This document shows, piece by piece, positions 52,803-60,675 of a DNA stretch of 64,000 bases. How positions within the stretch are numbered: position 1 is the stretch's first letter; every line of letters starts with the position of its first letter. The notes below the pieces were generated by a model. That model worked only from the letters and a program-made list of their open reading frames with translations, did not search any database and was not told the DNA's origin. This stretch comes from Pseudomonas sp. LBUM920. Its GTDB lineage: Bacteria; Pseudomonadota; Gammaproteobacteria; Pseudomonadales; Pseudomonadaceae. The stretch covers positions 4,073,501 through 4,137,500 of the forward strand of contig NZ_CP027762.1 of assembly GCF_003852315.1 (NCBI RefSeq), written 5' to 3'. Position numbers and translations under genes: made by a program.

Positions 52803-54128
52803 ATGATGCTGCGCGTTCTGCTTCTGTTGATCCTGCCCCTCTACGCAGTTGCCGCTCCCCTGCCCGTTCCCGACCAAGGCCCCGCGTTGCGCATCCAGGG
52901 TTCCAACACCATTGGCGCCGCGCTCGGGCCCGCGCTGGTCATGGGCATGATGCAACACCAGGGCGTGCAGGCGGTGCACAGTGAACCGGGCGACGGCGCC
53001 AATGAACAGCGCGTGATCGGCAAGACCCGCCAAGGCAGGACGGTCACCATCGAGGTGGCGGCCCACGGCTCCAGTACCGGGTTCGCCGCGCTGAAAAACC
53101 TCAGCGCCGACCTCGCCGCGTCGTCGCGCCCGATCAAGGACAGCGAACTGGTGGACCTTGAACCCTTGGGCGACCTGAAAAGCCCCGAGGCTGAGCAAGT
53201 GATCGCCATTGATGGCCTGGCGATTATCCTCAATCCGAAAAACCCGTTGAATACCCTGAACACCGAGCAACTGGCGCAAATTTTCAATGGCGAAGTCGAC
53301 ACGTGGGAGGCACTGGGTGGCATCGGCGGGCCGATTCATTTGTATGCCCGGGATGATCAGTCCGGCACCTACGACACCTTTAAGGAACTGGTGCTACGCC
53401 TGCGCGGTAAACCCCTGGCGCCTGCCAAGCGTTTTGAGTCCAGTGAGCAACTGTCCGATGCCGTAAGCCAGGACGCTCAGGGCATCGGCTTCATCGGCCT
53501 GCCGTATGTGCGCCAGGCCAAGGCCGTGGCAATCGTCGATGGCGACTCACAACCGATGTTGCCGTTGAACAGTCTGATTGCCACCGAGGACTACCCGCTG
53601 TCACGCCGACTGTTCTTTTACCTGCCGCCATCGAGCCACAACGCGTGGGCCAAGGCGCTCGTGGACTTTACCCAGAGCAGCAAAGGCCAGGCGATTGTTG
53701 CAGCCAACGGTTTTATCGCGCAGCAGGTGCAGGCGATCAGCGTGGAGCCGCGCCCGTCGATGCCTGCGGACTATCAAGCCATCGCGCGTGAGGCCCAGCG
53801 ATTGAGCGTGAATTTTCGCTTCGAAGAGGGCAGCGCCAGCCTCGACAACAAGGCACGCCAGGATCTGCAGCGGGTGGTGGCGTACCTGAAAAGCCACGAC
53901 AAGCTCGACAAGCAGGTGACGCTCGTAGGGTTTGGCGACGCCAAGAATGACCCACAACGCGCCGCGCTACTGTCGAAATTGCGGGCAATGGCGGTGCGCC
54001 GCGAACTGGTGAGGAACGGCGTGGTGCTGCGCGATATTCTCGGGTTCGGCGCGCAGATGCCGGTGGCGGCGAACACGGCGGATGAGGGCCGGATCAAAAA
54101 TCGGCGAGTGGAGGTTTGGGTGCACTGA
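52803..54128 (+). CDS. PstS-like phosphate-binding protein fused to OmpA domain
   Basis: A 441-residue periplasmic protein. A signal peptide (MMLRVLLLLILPLYAVA) is followed by a PstS-type substrate-binding domain (about 25-300: IQGSNTIGAALGPALVMGMM, DDQSGTYDTFKELVL, TFTQ-like end) and a C-terminal OmpA peptidoglycan-binding domain (about 335-441: FRFEEGSASLDNKARQDLQRVVAYL, NRRVEVWVH). The fusion suggests a phosphate or other anion sensor tethered to the cell wall rather than a free ABC-binding protein. No pst transporter genes are near. The start may be either of two adjacent ATGs. Confidence 0.85.
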   Translation: MMLRVLLLLILPLYAVAAPLPVPDQGPALRIQGSNTIGAALGPALVMGMMQHQGVQAVHSEPGDGANEQRVIGKTRQGRTVTIEVAAHGSSTGFAALKNLSADLAASSRPIKDSELVDLEPLGDLKSPEAEQVIAIDGLAIILNPKNPLNTLNTEQLAQIFNGEVDTWEALGGIGGPIHLYARDDQSGTYDTFKELVLRLRGKPLAPAKRFESSEQLSDAVSQDAQGIGFIGLPYVRQAKAVAIVDGDSQPMLPLNSLIATEDYPLSRRLFFYLPPSSHNAWAKALVDFTQSSKGQAIVAANGFIAQQVQAISVEPRPSMPADYQAIAREAQRLSVNFRFEEGSASLDNKARQDLQRVVAYLKSHDKLDKQVTLVGFGDAKNDPQRAALLSKLRAMAVRRELVRNGVVLRDILGFGAQMPVAANTADEGRIKNRRVEVWVH

Positions 54129-54148
54129 CGCCTGGCGAGCAAGCCTTC

Positions 54149-54279
54149 GTAGCGAGCGGGCTTGCCCCGCGTTGGGCTGCGAAGCAGCCCCATAATCACA
54201 CACACTTTGCCAGGCAGAACCGGTCGCAGGGTTTTAGGGCTGCTGCGCAGCCCTACACGGGGCAAAGCCCGCTCGCCAC
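54149..54279. repeat. REP pair of a second family (GCGAGCGGGCTTGCCCCG)
   Basis: GCGAGCGGGCTTGCCCCG on the left pairs with CGGGGCAAAGCCCGCTCGC on the right. Inside are GGGCTGCGAAGCAGCCC and a related GGGCTGCTGCGCAGCCC, each its own hairpin. It separates the convergent PstS-OmpA and acyl-CoA dehydrogenase genes. Confidence 0.85.
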
Positions 54280-54281
54280 AC

Positions 54282-55511
54282 TTACTGCCCGCTGCGCATC
54301 AGCTCTTTGGGCACGTACTTGCCGATCTCGAACTTGCCGATTGCCGCACGGTGCACTTCATCCGGGCCGTCGGCCAGGCGCAAGGTGCGTTGCATGGCGT
54401 ACATGTAGGCCAGCGGGAAGTCGTTGGAAACGCCGGCGCCACCGTGAATCTGGATGGCGCGGTCGATGACCTTCAACGCCACATTCGGCGCCACCACCTT
54501 GATCTGCGCGATTTCGCTTTTCGCAACTTTGTTGCCCACGGTGTCCATCATGTACGCCGCTTTTAACGTCAGCAGACGGGCCATGTCGATTTCCATCCGT
54601 GAGTCGGCGATCTTGTCGATATTGCCGCCCAGGCGGGCCAACGGTTTACCGAACGCGGTGCGGCTGACGGAGCGTTTGCACATCAGTTCCAACGCGCGCT
54701 CGGCCATGCCGATGGAGCGCATGCAGTGGTGGATACGGCCTGGGCCAAGACGACCCTGGGCAATTTCGAAGCCGCGACCTTCGCCGAGCAGTACGTTTTC
54801 GTACGGCACGCGCACGTTGTCGAACAGCACTTCGGCGTGGCCGTGCGGGGCGTCGTCGTAACCGAAGACCGGCAATGGGCGCACGATTTTGACGCCGGGG
54901 GCATCCACTGGCACCAGGATCATCGAGTGCTGCTGATGACGTGGCGCATCCGGGTTGCTCTGGCCCATGAAGATCAAAATCTTGCAGCGCGGATCGCAGG
55001 CGCCGGAAGTCCACCATTTTTTGCCGTTGATCACCCACTCGTCGCCCTGGCGCTCGGCGCGGGCAGCCATGTTGGTGGCGTCCGAGGACGCCACGTCCGG
55101 CTCGGTCATGGCAAAGGCCGAGCGAATCTCGCCGCGCAGCAACGGCTCGAGCCAGCGTTGTTTTTGCTCTTCGTTGGCGTAGCGCACCAGCACTTCCATG
55201 TTGCCGGTGTCGGGGGCGGAGCAGTTGAACGGCTCCGGGCCCAGCAGCGAGCGGCCCATGATCTCGGCCAGTGGTGCGTATTCGAGATTGGTCAGGCCGG
55301 CGCCCAGTTCGGATTCGGGCAGGAACAGGTTCCACAGGCCTTCGGCCTTCGCCTTGGCTTTCAGCGTTTCCATGATGGCGGTGGGCTGCCAGCGATCACC
55401 TTCGCTGACCTGGCGTTCGAACACCGGCTCGGCCGGGTAAACGTAAGCGTCCATGAATGCGGTGACGCGTTCACGCAGTTCCTGAACCTTGGGCGAATAG
55501 GCGAAATCCAT
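54282..55511 (-). CDS. Acyl-CoA dehydrogenase
   Basis: A 409-residue flavoprotein of the ACAD11-like branch: MDFAYSPKVQELRERVTAFMDAYVYPAE at the start, EIMGRSLLGPEPFNCSAPDTGNMEVL, RSAFAMTEPDVASSDATNM (FAD domain) and IQIHGGAGVSNDFPLAYMYAMQRTLRLADGPDEVH near the end. The last block is the C-terminal signature of this branch. It would oxidise an acyl-CoA to the enoyl-CoA. It is divergent from a LysR regulator across 166 bases. Confidence 0.9.
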   Translation of the reverse strand: MDFAYSPKVQELRERVTAFMDAYVYPAEPVFERQVSEGDRWQPTAIMETLKAKAKAEGLWNLFLPESELGAGLTNLEYAPLAEIMGRSLLGPEPFNCSAPDTGNMEVLVRYANEEQKQRWLEPLLRGEIRSAFAMTEPDVASSDATNMAARAERQGDEWVINGKKWWTSGACDPRCKILIFMGQSNPDAPRHQQHSMILVPVDAPGVKIVRPLPVFGYDDAPHGHAEVLFDNVRVPYENVLLGEGRGFEIAQGRLGPGRIHHCMRSIGMAERALELMCKRSVSRTAFGKPLARLGGNIDKIADSRMEIDMARLLTLKAAYMMDTVGNKVAKSEIAQIKVVAPNVALKVIDRAIQIHGGAGVSNDFPLAYMYAMQRTLRLADGPDEVHRAAIGKFEIGKYVPKELMRSGQ

Positions 55512-55677
55512 GAGCAGCTCCCTTCTCTGAGAGGTTGTTTAGGTCATGCAATCGATGCTAGAACAGCGCTGATAATTTACCTAGCCTATTCTCGGCGTGT
55601 ATTAACATTCATCACCGATATATGATCGACGCCTGAACACCTGACAAATCGCCACCTAACAATAAGAGCGCAACGAA

Positions 55678-56613
55678 ATGAATCTGAGCAAGGTCGACCT
55701 CAACCTCTTTATTGTCTTCGACGCGATCTACACCGAAGCCAACCTGACCCGTGCCGGGCAGATCGTCGGCATTACCCAGCCGGCGGTGTCCAACGCGCTG
55801 GCGCGCTTGCGCGAAACCTTCAATGACCCGCTGTTCGTGCGCACGGCCCAAGGCATGGTGCCCACGCCGATGGCGCAGAACATCATCGGCCCGGTGCGCA
55901 ATGCGTTGTCGTTGCTGCGGGTGTCGGTGCAGGAAAGCCGGATTTTCAACCCGCAGCAAGCCGCCAAGACCTACCGCATCAGCATGACCGATCTCACCGA
56001 AGCGGTGATTCTGCCGCTGTTGTTCCAGCGCCTGCGCCGCCTGGCGCCGACGGTGGTGATCGAGAGTTTCCTGTCCAAACGCCGCGAAACTACCAAGGAG
56101 CTCGCGGCCGGGCGCCTGGATTTTGCCGTGGATGCGCCGCTTAACACCGACCCGCAAGTGCGCCACGTCAAGCTGATGGAAGACCGCTACGTGTGCGCCA
56201 TGCGCAAGGGCCACCCGATGGCGGGCAAGGACAAATTCACGCTGGATGACTACCTGTCGCTGACGCATATCCATATTTCCAGCCGCCGCAACGGCCTGGG
56301 CCATGTGGACCTGGCGCTGGGCAAGATGGGTATCCAGCGCAAGATCGCCCTGCGCTCCCAGCATTACCTGATGGCCTCGCAAGTGTTGCAGCAGACCGAC
56401 ATGGTGATGACCGTGCCCGAGCGCTTCGCCCGCCGTCATGAGTTGCATTGGTTCAACCTGCCGGTTAATGACGTGCCGCCGGTGGAAACCCACCTGTACT
56501 GGCACGAAAGCACCGACCAGGACCCGGCCAACCGCTGGATGCGCGAGCAAATGATCGAGTTGTGCCAACAGGTGACGGCGCATGAGAAGAAGCTCGACGG
56601 TAAGCAAGCCTGA
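55678..56613 (+). CDS. LysR-family transcriptional regulator
   Basis: A 311-residue regulator. The N-terminal winged helix is NLFIVFDAIYTEANLTRAGQIVGITQPAVSNALARLRETFNDPLFVR, followed by a substrate-binding domain (about 90-300). It is close in style to NodD/LeuO-like regulators. Given the divergent arrangement it probably controls the acyl-CoA dehydrogenase at 54282-55511 and itself. The inducer is unknown. Confidence 0.9.
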   Translation: MNLSKVDLNLFIVFDAIYTEANLTRAGQIVGITQPAVSNALARLRETFNDPLFVRTAQGMVPTPMAQNIIGPVRNALSLLRVSVQESRIFNPQQAAKTYRISMTDLTEAVILPLLFQRLRRLAPTVVIESFLSKRRETTKELAAGRLDFAVDAPLNTDPQVRHVKLMEDRYVCAMRKGHPMAGKDKFTLDDYLSLTHIHISSRRNGLGHVDLALGKMGIQRKIALRSQHYLMASQVLQQTDMVMTVPERFARRHELHWFNLPVNDVPPVETHLYWHESTDQDPANRWMREQMIELCQQVTAHEKKLDGKQA

Positions 56614-56616
56614 CCC

Positions 56617-56688
56617 GTGGCAAGCAGACCTTTTGTGGCCAGCAGGCCCTCTGTGGCAAACAGGCTCTGTGTGGCGAGCAGGCTTGCC
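56617..56688. repeat. Four tandem 18-bp units derived from a REP head
   Basis: Units beginning GTGGC start at 56617, 56635, 56653 and 56671, exactly 18 bases apart, each of the form GTGGCnAnCAGnC. The last continues into a normal REP arm (GTGGCGAGCAGGCTTGCCC). The array begins 4 bases after the LysR stop. Confidence 0.8.
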
Positions 56689-56803
56689 CAGCGTTGGGCT
56701 GCGTAGCAGCCCCAACCCCAAGTGCCGCGTTTTTGCTGAAAAATTGAATCAATATTTATTGCGGGCGCGTCCCCCCCCAACGCAGGGCAAGCCTGCTCGC
56801 CAC
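56671..56803. repeat. REP pair of the GTGGCGAGCAGGC family
   Basis: GTGGCGAGCAGGCTTGCCC on the left is matched by GGGCAAGCCTGCTCGCCAC at 56785-56803. The interior holds GTTGGGCTGCGTAGCAGCCCC, an AT-rich stretch and a run of eight C. Confidence 0.85.
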
Positions 56804-56835
56804 AACACGCCCGCCCATAAGGTTGGAAAGGCAGC

Positions 56836-56851
56836 TTGACGTTTACGTCAA
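56836..56851 (+). promoter_or_regulatory. LiuR-type operator before liuR
   Basis: TTGACGTTTACGTCAA, an inverted repeat of TTGACGT, stands 42 bases before the liuR start and matches the known LiuR box type (TTTACGTTAACGTAAA-like). It suggests autoregulation of liuR-liuE. Confidence 0.65.
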
Positions 56852-56892
56852 CCTGACATTAGCTTAGCGCCAAGACCTTCTTGAGCGCCCCC

Positions 56893-57285
56893 ATGAGCAC
56901 GACTTACAGCATCTCCGACCTCGCGCGCGAGCTCGACATCACCACCCGCGCCATTCGCTTCTATGAAGAACAAGGCCTGCTGGCCCCGGAACGCCGGGGC
57001 CAGGAGCGCATCTACTCGGCGCGCGACAAGGTCAGCCTCAAACTGATCCTGCGTGGCAAGCGCATCGGTTTCTCCCTGGCCGAGTGCCGCGAGCTGATCG
57101 AACTCTACGACCCCAGCAGCGGCAACCACATCCAGCTCAACAGCATGCTCGCCAAAATCGCCGAACGCCGTGAGCAGCTTGAGCAACAACTGCTGGATAT
57201 CGAACAGATGAAGCTGGAACTGGACACCGCCGAAGAGCGCTGCACCCAGGCCCTGGCGCAGACCATGAGCCAGGTTGGCCAATAA
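56893..57285 (+). CDS. liuR: MerR-family regulator of leucine/isovalerate catabolism
   Basis: A 130-residue MerR-type regulator: SISDLARELDITTRAIRFYEEQGLLAPERRGQERIYSARDKVSLKLILRGKRIGFSLAECRELIELY, followed by a coiled-coil dimerisation helix. It lacks metal-binding Cys. It matches LiuR, which controls leucine and isovalerate degradation. The ATG at 56893 is taken; a TTG four codons earlier is unlikely. liuE follows after 16 bases, and LiuR-type palindromes occur at three places in this locus. Confidence 0.9.
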   Translation: MSTTYSISDLARELDITTRAIRFYEEQGLLAPERRGQERIYSARDKVSLKLILRGKRIGFSLAECRELIELYDPSSGNHIQLNSMLAKIAERREQLEQQLLDIEQMKLELDTAEERCTQALAQTMSQVGQ

Positions 57286-57301
57286 CGATAAGGTAGCCAT
57301 C

Positions 57302-58201
57302 ATGCCCCTCCCCTCACACGTACGCCTGGTGGAAGTCGGCCCGCGCGACGGCCTGCAGAACGAAGCCCAGCCCATCAGCGTGGCCGACAAGGTCCAACTG
57401 GTGGATGCCCTGACCGACGCAGGCTTGAGCTATATCGAAGTGGGCAGCTTTGTCTCGCCCAAGTGGGTGCCGCAGATGGCCGGGTCGGCGCAAGTGTTTG
57501 CGCAAATACAGCGCAAACCCGGTGTGACCTACGGCGCACTCGCACCGAACCTGCGAGGTTTTGAAGACGCCGTGGCCGCTGGCGTAAAGGAAGTCGCCGT
57601 GTTTGCGGCCGCGTCCGAGGCGTTTTCCCAGCGCAACATCAACTGCTCCATCGGCGAAAGCCTGGAGCGCTTTGCGCCCATCATGGCGGCGGCCAGGCAG
57701 CACGGCGTCAGCGTGCGCGGGTATGTGTCGTGTGTGTTGGGTTGCCCTTACGAAGGTGACATCGCGCCGGAACAGGTCGCGGCGGTCGCACGCGAGTTGT
57801 ATGCCATGGGCTGTTATGAAGTTTCCCTGGGCGACACCATCGGCACCGGCACGGCGGGCGCTACGCGGCGGTTGTTTGAGGTGGTCGGCGCGCAGGTGCC
57901 ACGGGACAAATTGGCCGGGCACTTCCATGACACCTACGGGCAGGCGATTGCGAATATCTACGCCAGTGTGCTGGAAGGGATCACGGTGTTCGACAGCTCC
58001 ATCGCGGGCCTCGGCGGCTGCCCTTACGCCAAGGGCGCCAGCGGTAACGTGGCGACGGAAGACGTGGTGTACCTGCTCAACGGCCTGGGTATCGACACCG
58101 GCATCGACCTGCAGGCACTGATTCTCGCGGGCCAGCAAATCAGCAGCGTGCTTGGCCGGGCTACCGGGTCGCGGGTTGCCAAGGCGCGTAACGCCAGTTG
58201 A
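57302..58201 (+). CDS. liuE: Hydroxymethylglutaryl-CoA lyase
   Basis: A 299-residue TIM-barrel lyase splitting HMG-CoA into acetoacetate and acetyl-CoA, the last step of leucine breakdown (also called mvaB). EVGPRDGLQNEAQPI, GCPYEGDI, GDTIGTGT, GHFHDTYGQA and the Cys-loop GGCPYAKGASGNVATED are all present. The ATG at 57302 has AAGGT eight bases upstream, and the preceding in-frame codons overlap liuR. The order liuR-liuE apart from liuABCD is a recognised pseudomonad arrangement. Confidence 0.95.
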   Translation: MPLPSHVRLVEVGPRDGLQNEAQPISVADKVQLVDALTDAGLSYIEVGSFVSPKWVPQMAGSAQVFAQIQRKPGVTYGALAPNLRGFEDAVAAGVKEVAVFAAASEAFSQRNINCSIGESLERFAPIMAAARQHGVSVRGYVSCVLGCPYEGDIAPEQVAAVARELYAMGCYEVSLGDTIGTGTAGATRRLFEVVGAQVPRDKLAGHFHDTYGQAIANIYASVLEGITVFDSSIAGLGGCPYAKGASGNVATEDVVYLLNGLGIDTGIDLQALILAGQQISSVLGRATGSRVAKARNAS

Positions 58202-58221
58202 GTAGAGCGGCTGTGACAATG

Positions 58222-58251
58222 TGTTACCGCACGGCTACATATCGAGTAACA
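58222..58251 (+). promoter_or_regulatory. Possible CbrB binding site upstream of crcY
   Basis: TGTTAC and its inverted copy GTAACA stand 18 bases apart, ending 83 bases before the sigma-54 promoter GG. CbrB, the NtrC-type activator of Crc-sequestering sRNAs, is reported to use TGTTAC-type half sites. The match is by eye. Confidence 0.4.
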
Positions 58252-58333
58252 CGGGAACATATTTTGTCGCATTCGCCGTAGGTATTTCCCTACTAAAAAT
58301 TCAAGCCATTGATTTAAAAGGAATTTAAAAAGT

Positions 58334-58350
58334 TGGCACGGCTTCTGCTA
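58334..58350 (+). promoter_or_regulatory. Sigma-54 promoter of crcY
   Basis: TTGGCACGGCTTCTGCTA has the invariant GG (58335-58336) and GC (58347-58348) exactly ten bases apart, matching the RpoN consensus TTGGCACG-N4-TTGCW. Transcription would begin near 58360. Confidence 0.8.
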
Positions 58351-58359
58351 TCTCTATTG

Positions 58360-58730
58360 CATAACAAGAATAAAAAGCGCCAAACCTAATAAAAATAAGA
58401 CGAAACGACTCTGACATAACAAAAACAACACGGCAGAGACGCAGCTAACAGATTTTTTTGGAGAAGATGTGCTTCGCAGGGTACGGCATGCCGAAACCCG
58501 CAACCGGTTAGAGAAAAATAAAACTACCTCAGGTAGCTGCCACTGGTTGGATCGGTAACGAAGAAGCAGATCAGCGCTCAAAAAAATACGTTTGCTCTTG
58601 ACCCCGGATGGGGGTCGCCCAAAACAGCGGTAAAGGGTAACGGCTGCTAAAAACAACAACAGGCCGCCCCTCAATAATAAAAAAGAGCACGCAACGACAA
58701 ATTAAAGGGGACCTTCGGGTCCCCTTTGTG
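58360..58730 (+). ncRNA. crcY: CrcY-type small RNA (Crc/Hfq-sequestering)
   Basis: About 370 bases of non-coding, A-rich sequence between a sigma-54 promoter and a strong terminator. It carries repeated AAnAAnAA-type motifs bound by Hfq/Crc: AACAAGAATAAAAA (58363), AATAAAAATAAG (58388), ATAACAAAAACAACA (58416), GAAAAATAAAA (58512), TAAAAACAACAACA (58648) and CAATAATAAAAAA (58672). The place next to the HMG-CoA lyase gene is that described for crcY in P. putida, and the length fits CrcZ/CrcY RNAs. It would relieve carbon catabolite repression when CbrAB is active. No rival ORF is present. Confidence 0.75.
58704..58730 (+). terminator. Terminator of crcY
   Basis: AAAGGGGACC-TTCG-GGTCCCCTTT is a perfect 10-bp stem with a stable UUCG loop, followed by GTGCTTT. 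It would stop transcription from the left; on the right its A-run could also serve the minus-strand ligase after the REP element. Confidence 0.85.
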
Positions 58731-58772
58731 CTTTCCGGGATTCGACAAATGCGTGTCGGGCACCGATCAAAA

Positions 58773-58860
58773 GGTGGGAGCGGGCTTGCTCGCGAAGGCG
58801 GTGTGTCAGTGTCAGATGGGCTGGCTGACCCTGCGCAGTCGCGAGCCAGCCCGCTGCCAG
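58773..58860. repeat. REP-type inverted repeat
   Basis: GGTGGGAGCGGGCTTGCTCGCGAA on the left and TCGCGAGCCAGCCCGCTGCC on the right, a slightly worn pair. It lies between crcY and the end of the acyl-CoA ligase gene. Confidence 0.85.
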
Positions 58861-58874
58861 ATGGGTTAGGGTTG

Positions 58875-60512
58875 TCAGTTGGACTGGCTTTTCAGCTCCG
58901 CGATCGAGATTTCGCGCATGCGAAATTTCTGGATCTTGCCCGTCACCGTCATCGGAAACTCTTCCACGAATTTGAAATGCTTGGGCGTCTTGAAGTGCGC
59001 GATGCGCCCCTTGCACCAGGTTTGCAGCTCCAGCTCGTTGGCCAGATGGCCCGGATGGAACTTGACCCAGGCGACGATCTCTTCACCGTAACGCTCATCC
59101 GGGATGCCAATGACTTGCACATCTGCCACCGCCGGGTGGGTGAAGAAAAACTCTTCGAGCTCGCGCGGGTACACGTTTTCGCCACCGCGAATGATCATGT
59201 CCTTGTTGCGCCCGGCGATACACACGTAACCGTGTTCATCCATGGTCGCCAGGTCGCCGGTGTGCATCCAGCCCGCGTCATCGATGGCGTCACGGGTGCC
59301 ATCGGGGTTGTTCCAGTAGCCGAGCATGACGCTGTAGCCGCGCGTGCACAGCTCGCCGATTTCACCGCGCGCGACGGTATTGCCAGCGGTGTCGATGATC
59401 TTGTTTTCCAGCTGCGGCTGGGTGCGGCCCACAGTCGTGACGCGGCGCTCGAGGTCATCATTGGCACCGGTTTGCAGTGACACCGGGCTGGTTTCAGTCA
59501 TGCCATAGGCAATCTGCACTTCACCCATGTGCAGTTCGCTGATGACGCGGCGCATCACCTCGATAGGGCATGTGGCCCCGGCCATGATCCCGGTGCGCAA
59601 GCTTGTCAGCTCGAATTCGCCGCGGCGAGGGTGATCGAGGATGGCGATGAACATGGTCGGCACGCCGTAGAGGCCGGTGGCGTGCTCTTCGGCGACGGCA
59701 CTGAGGGTCAGCAGCGGATCAAAGCCGTCATTCGGGTAAATCATCGTGGTGCCGTGGGTGATGCAGCCAAGGTTGCCCATGACCATGCCAAAGCAGTGAT
59801 ACAACGGCACCGGGATCACCAGCCGGTCGTGCGCCGTGAGGCCCAGGCTTTCGCCAACCATGTAACCGTTGTTGAGAATGTTGTGATGGCTGAGGGTGGC
59901 GCCCTTGGGAAACCCGGTGGTGCCGGACGTGTACTGAATGTTCACGGCCTGGTCGAAATGCAGGCTGGCCTGGCGGCTGTGCAGCTGTTCGGGCGGGACG
60001 CCAGCGCCCAGGGCCGCCAGCTGCGACCAGGGCAAAAAACCCTGGGGTGGGTTGGGATCGAGGCTGATCATGGCGCCCAGGTTGGGGCTCAGTGCCTGCA
60101 ACATGGCGTGGTAATCGGAGCCTTTGAATGACCCGGCGCACACCAGCCATTGGCAACCGGACTGGTTGAGCACGTACTCCAGCTCACTGCTGCGGTAGGC
60201 CGGGTTGATGTTGACCAGGATCACGCCAAGCTTGGCGCTGGCAATCTGGGTGATGCACCACTCTGCACAATTGGGCGCCCAGATGCCCAGGCGGTCGCCG
60301 GCTTGCATGCCCAGGGCCAGGAACGCACGGGCGTGCAAATCAACCGCCTCGGCCAGTTGCCGCCAGGTGTAGCGGCGTTGCTGATGGCGCACCACCAACG
60401 CTTCACCCTCGGGGTAGCGCGAGACCGTGTTATCGAAGGCCTGGCCTATGGTCATGGCCAGCAACGCCTTGTCCTGAGCGCCACGGCTGTAGCTCTGATT
60501 CGGTTGATCCAT
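58875..60512 (-). CDS. Acyl-CoA ligase (AMP-binding)
   Basis: A 545-residue adenylate-forming enzyme. ATP loop YTSGTTGFPKGATLSHHNI, AYGMTETSPVSLQ, GWMHTGDLATMDEHGYVCIAGRNKDMIIRGGENVYPRELEEF and the C-terminal lysine region TVTGKIQKFRMRE are all intact. It resembles medium/short-chain fatty-acyl-CoA synthetases. It diverges from liuA with two LiuR-type boxes between them, so it probably activates a branched or related acid feeding the pathway (inference). The ATG at 60512 begins the family-like sequence; the frame further upstream covers the operators and is not coding. Confidence 0.9.
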   Translation of the reverse strand: MDQPNQSYSRGAQDKALLAMTIGQAFDNTVSRYPEGEALVVRHQQRRYTWRQLAEAVDLHARAFLALGMQAGDRLGIWAPNCAEWCITQIASAKLGVILVNINPAYRSSELEYVLNQSGCQWLVCAGSFKGSDYHAMLQALSPNLGAMISLDPNPPQGFLPWSQLAALGAGVPPEQLHSRQASLHFDQAVNIQYTSGTTGFPKGATLSHHNILNNGYMVGESLGLTAHDRLVIPVPLYHCFGMVMGNLGCITHGTTMIYPNDGFDPLLTLSAVAEEHATGLYGVPTMFIAILDHPRRGEFELTSLRTGIMAGATCPIEVMRRVISELHMGEVQIAYGMTETSPVSLQTGANDDLERRVTTVGRTQPQLENKIIDTAGNTVARGEIGELCTRGYSVMLGYWNNPDGTRDAIDDAGWMHTGDLATMDEHGYVCIAGRNKDMIIRGGENVYPRELEEFFFTHPAVADVQVIGIPDERYGEEIVAWVKFHPGHLANELELQTWCKGRIAHFKTPKHFKFVEEFPMTVTGKIQKFRMREISIAELKSQSN

Positions 60513-60554
60513 AACGACCCCTTTTGTCTTTTTTGTAAGGTGGACGGCGGCTGC

Positions 60555-60570
60555 TTGACGTAAACGTAAA
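60555..60570. promoter_or_regulatory. LiuR-type operator (ligase side)
   Basis: TTGACGTAAACGTAAA, a slightly imperfect palindrome, lies 43 bases upstream of the minus-strand ligase start. It resembles the sites at 56836 and 60599. Confidence 0.65.
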
Positions 60571-60598
60571 CTACGATTGACAGCCTCGCAACGCAAGC

Positions 60599-60612
60599 TT
60601 ACGTTAACGTAA
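60599..60612. promoter_or_regulatory. LiuR-type operator (liuA side)
   Basis: TTACGTTAACGTAA is a perfect 14-bp palindrome 63 bases upstream of liuA and is the best match in the locus to the LiuR box. Confidence 0.7.
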
Positions 60613-60644
60613 AGGTGAGCGCCCTCCCCGGCGCTTAACCACAC

Positions 60645-60652
60645 AACAACAA
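60645..60652 (+). promoter_or_regulatory. Crc/Hfq catabolite-activity motif before liuA
   Basis: AACAACAA lies in the liuA leader, 24 bases before the start codon and just ahead of the AAGGTG ribosome site at 60663. Such AAYAAYAA motifs are bound by Hfq/Crc in Pseudomonas to block translation of catabolic mRNAs. Confidence 0.5.
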
Positions 60653-60675
60653 AGCTCACATTAAGGTGCCTGTCC

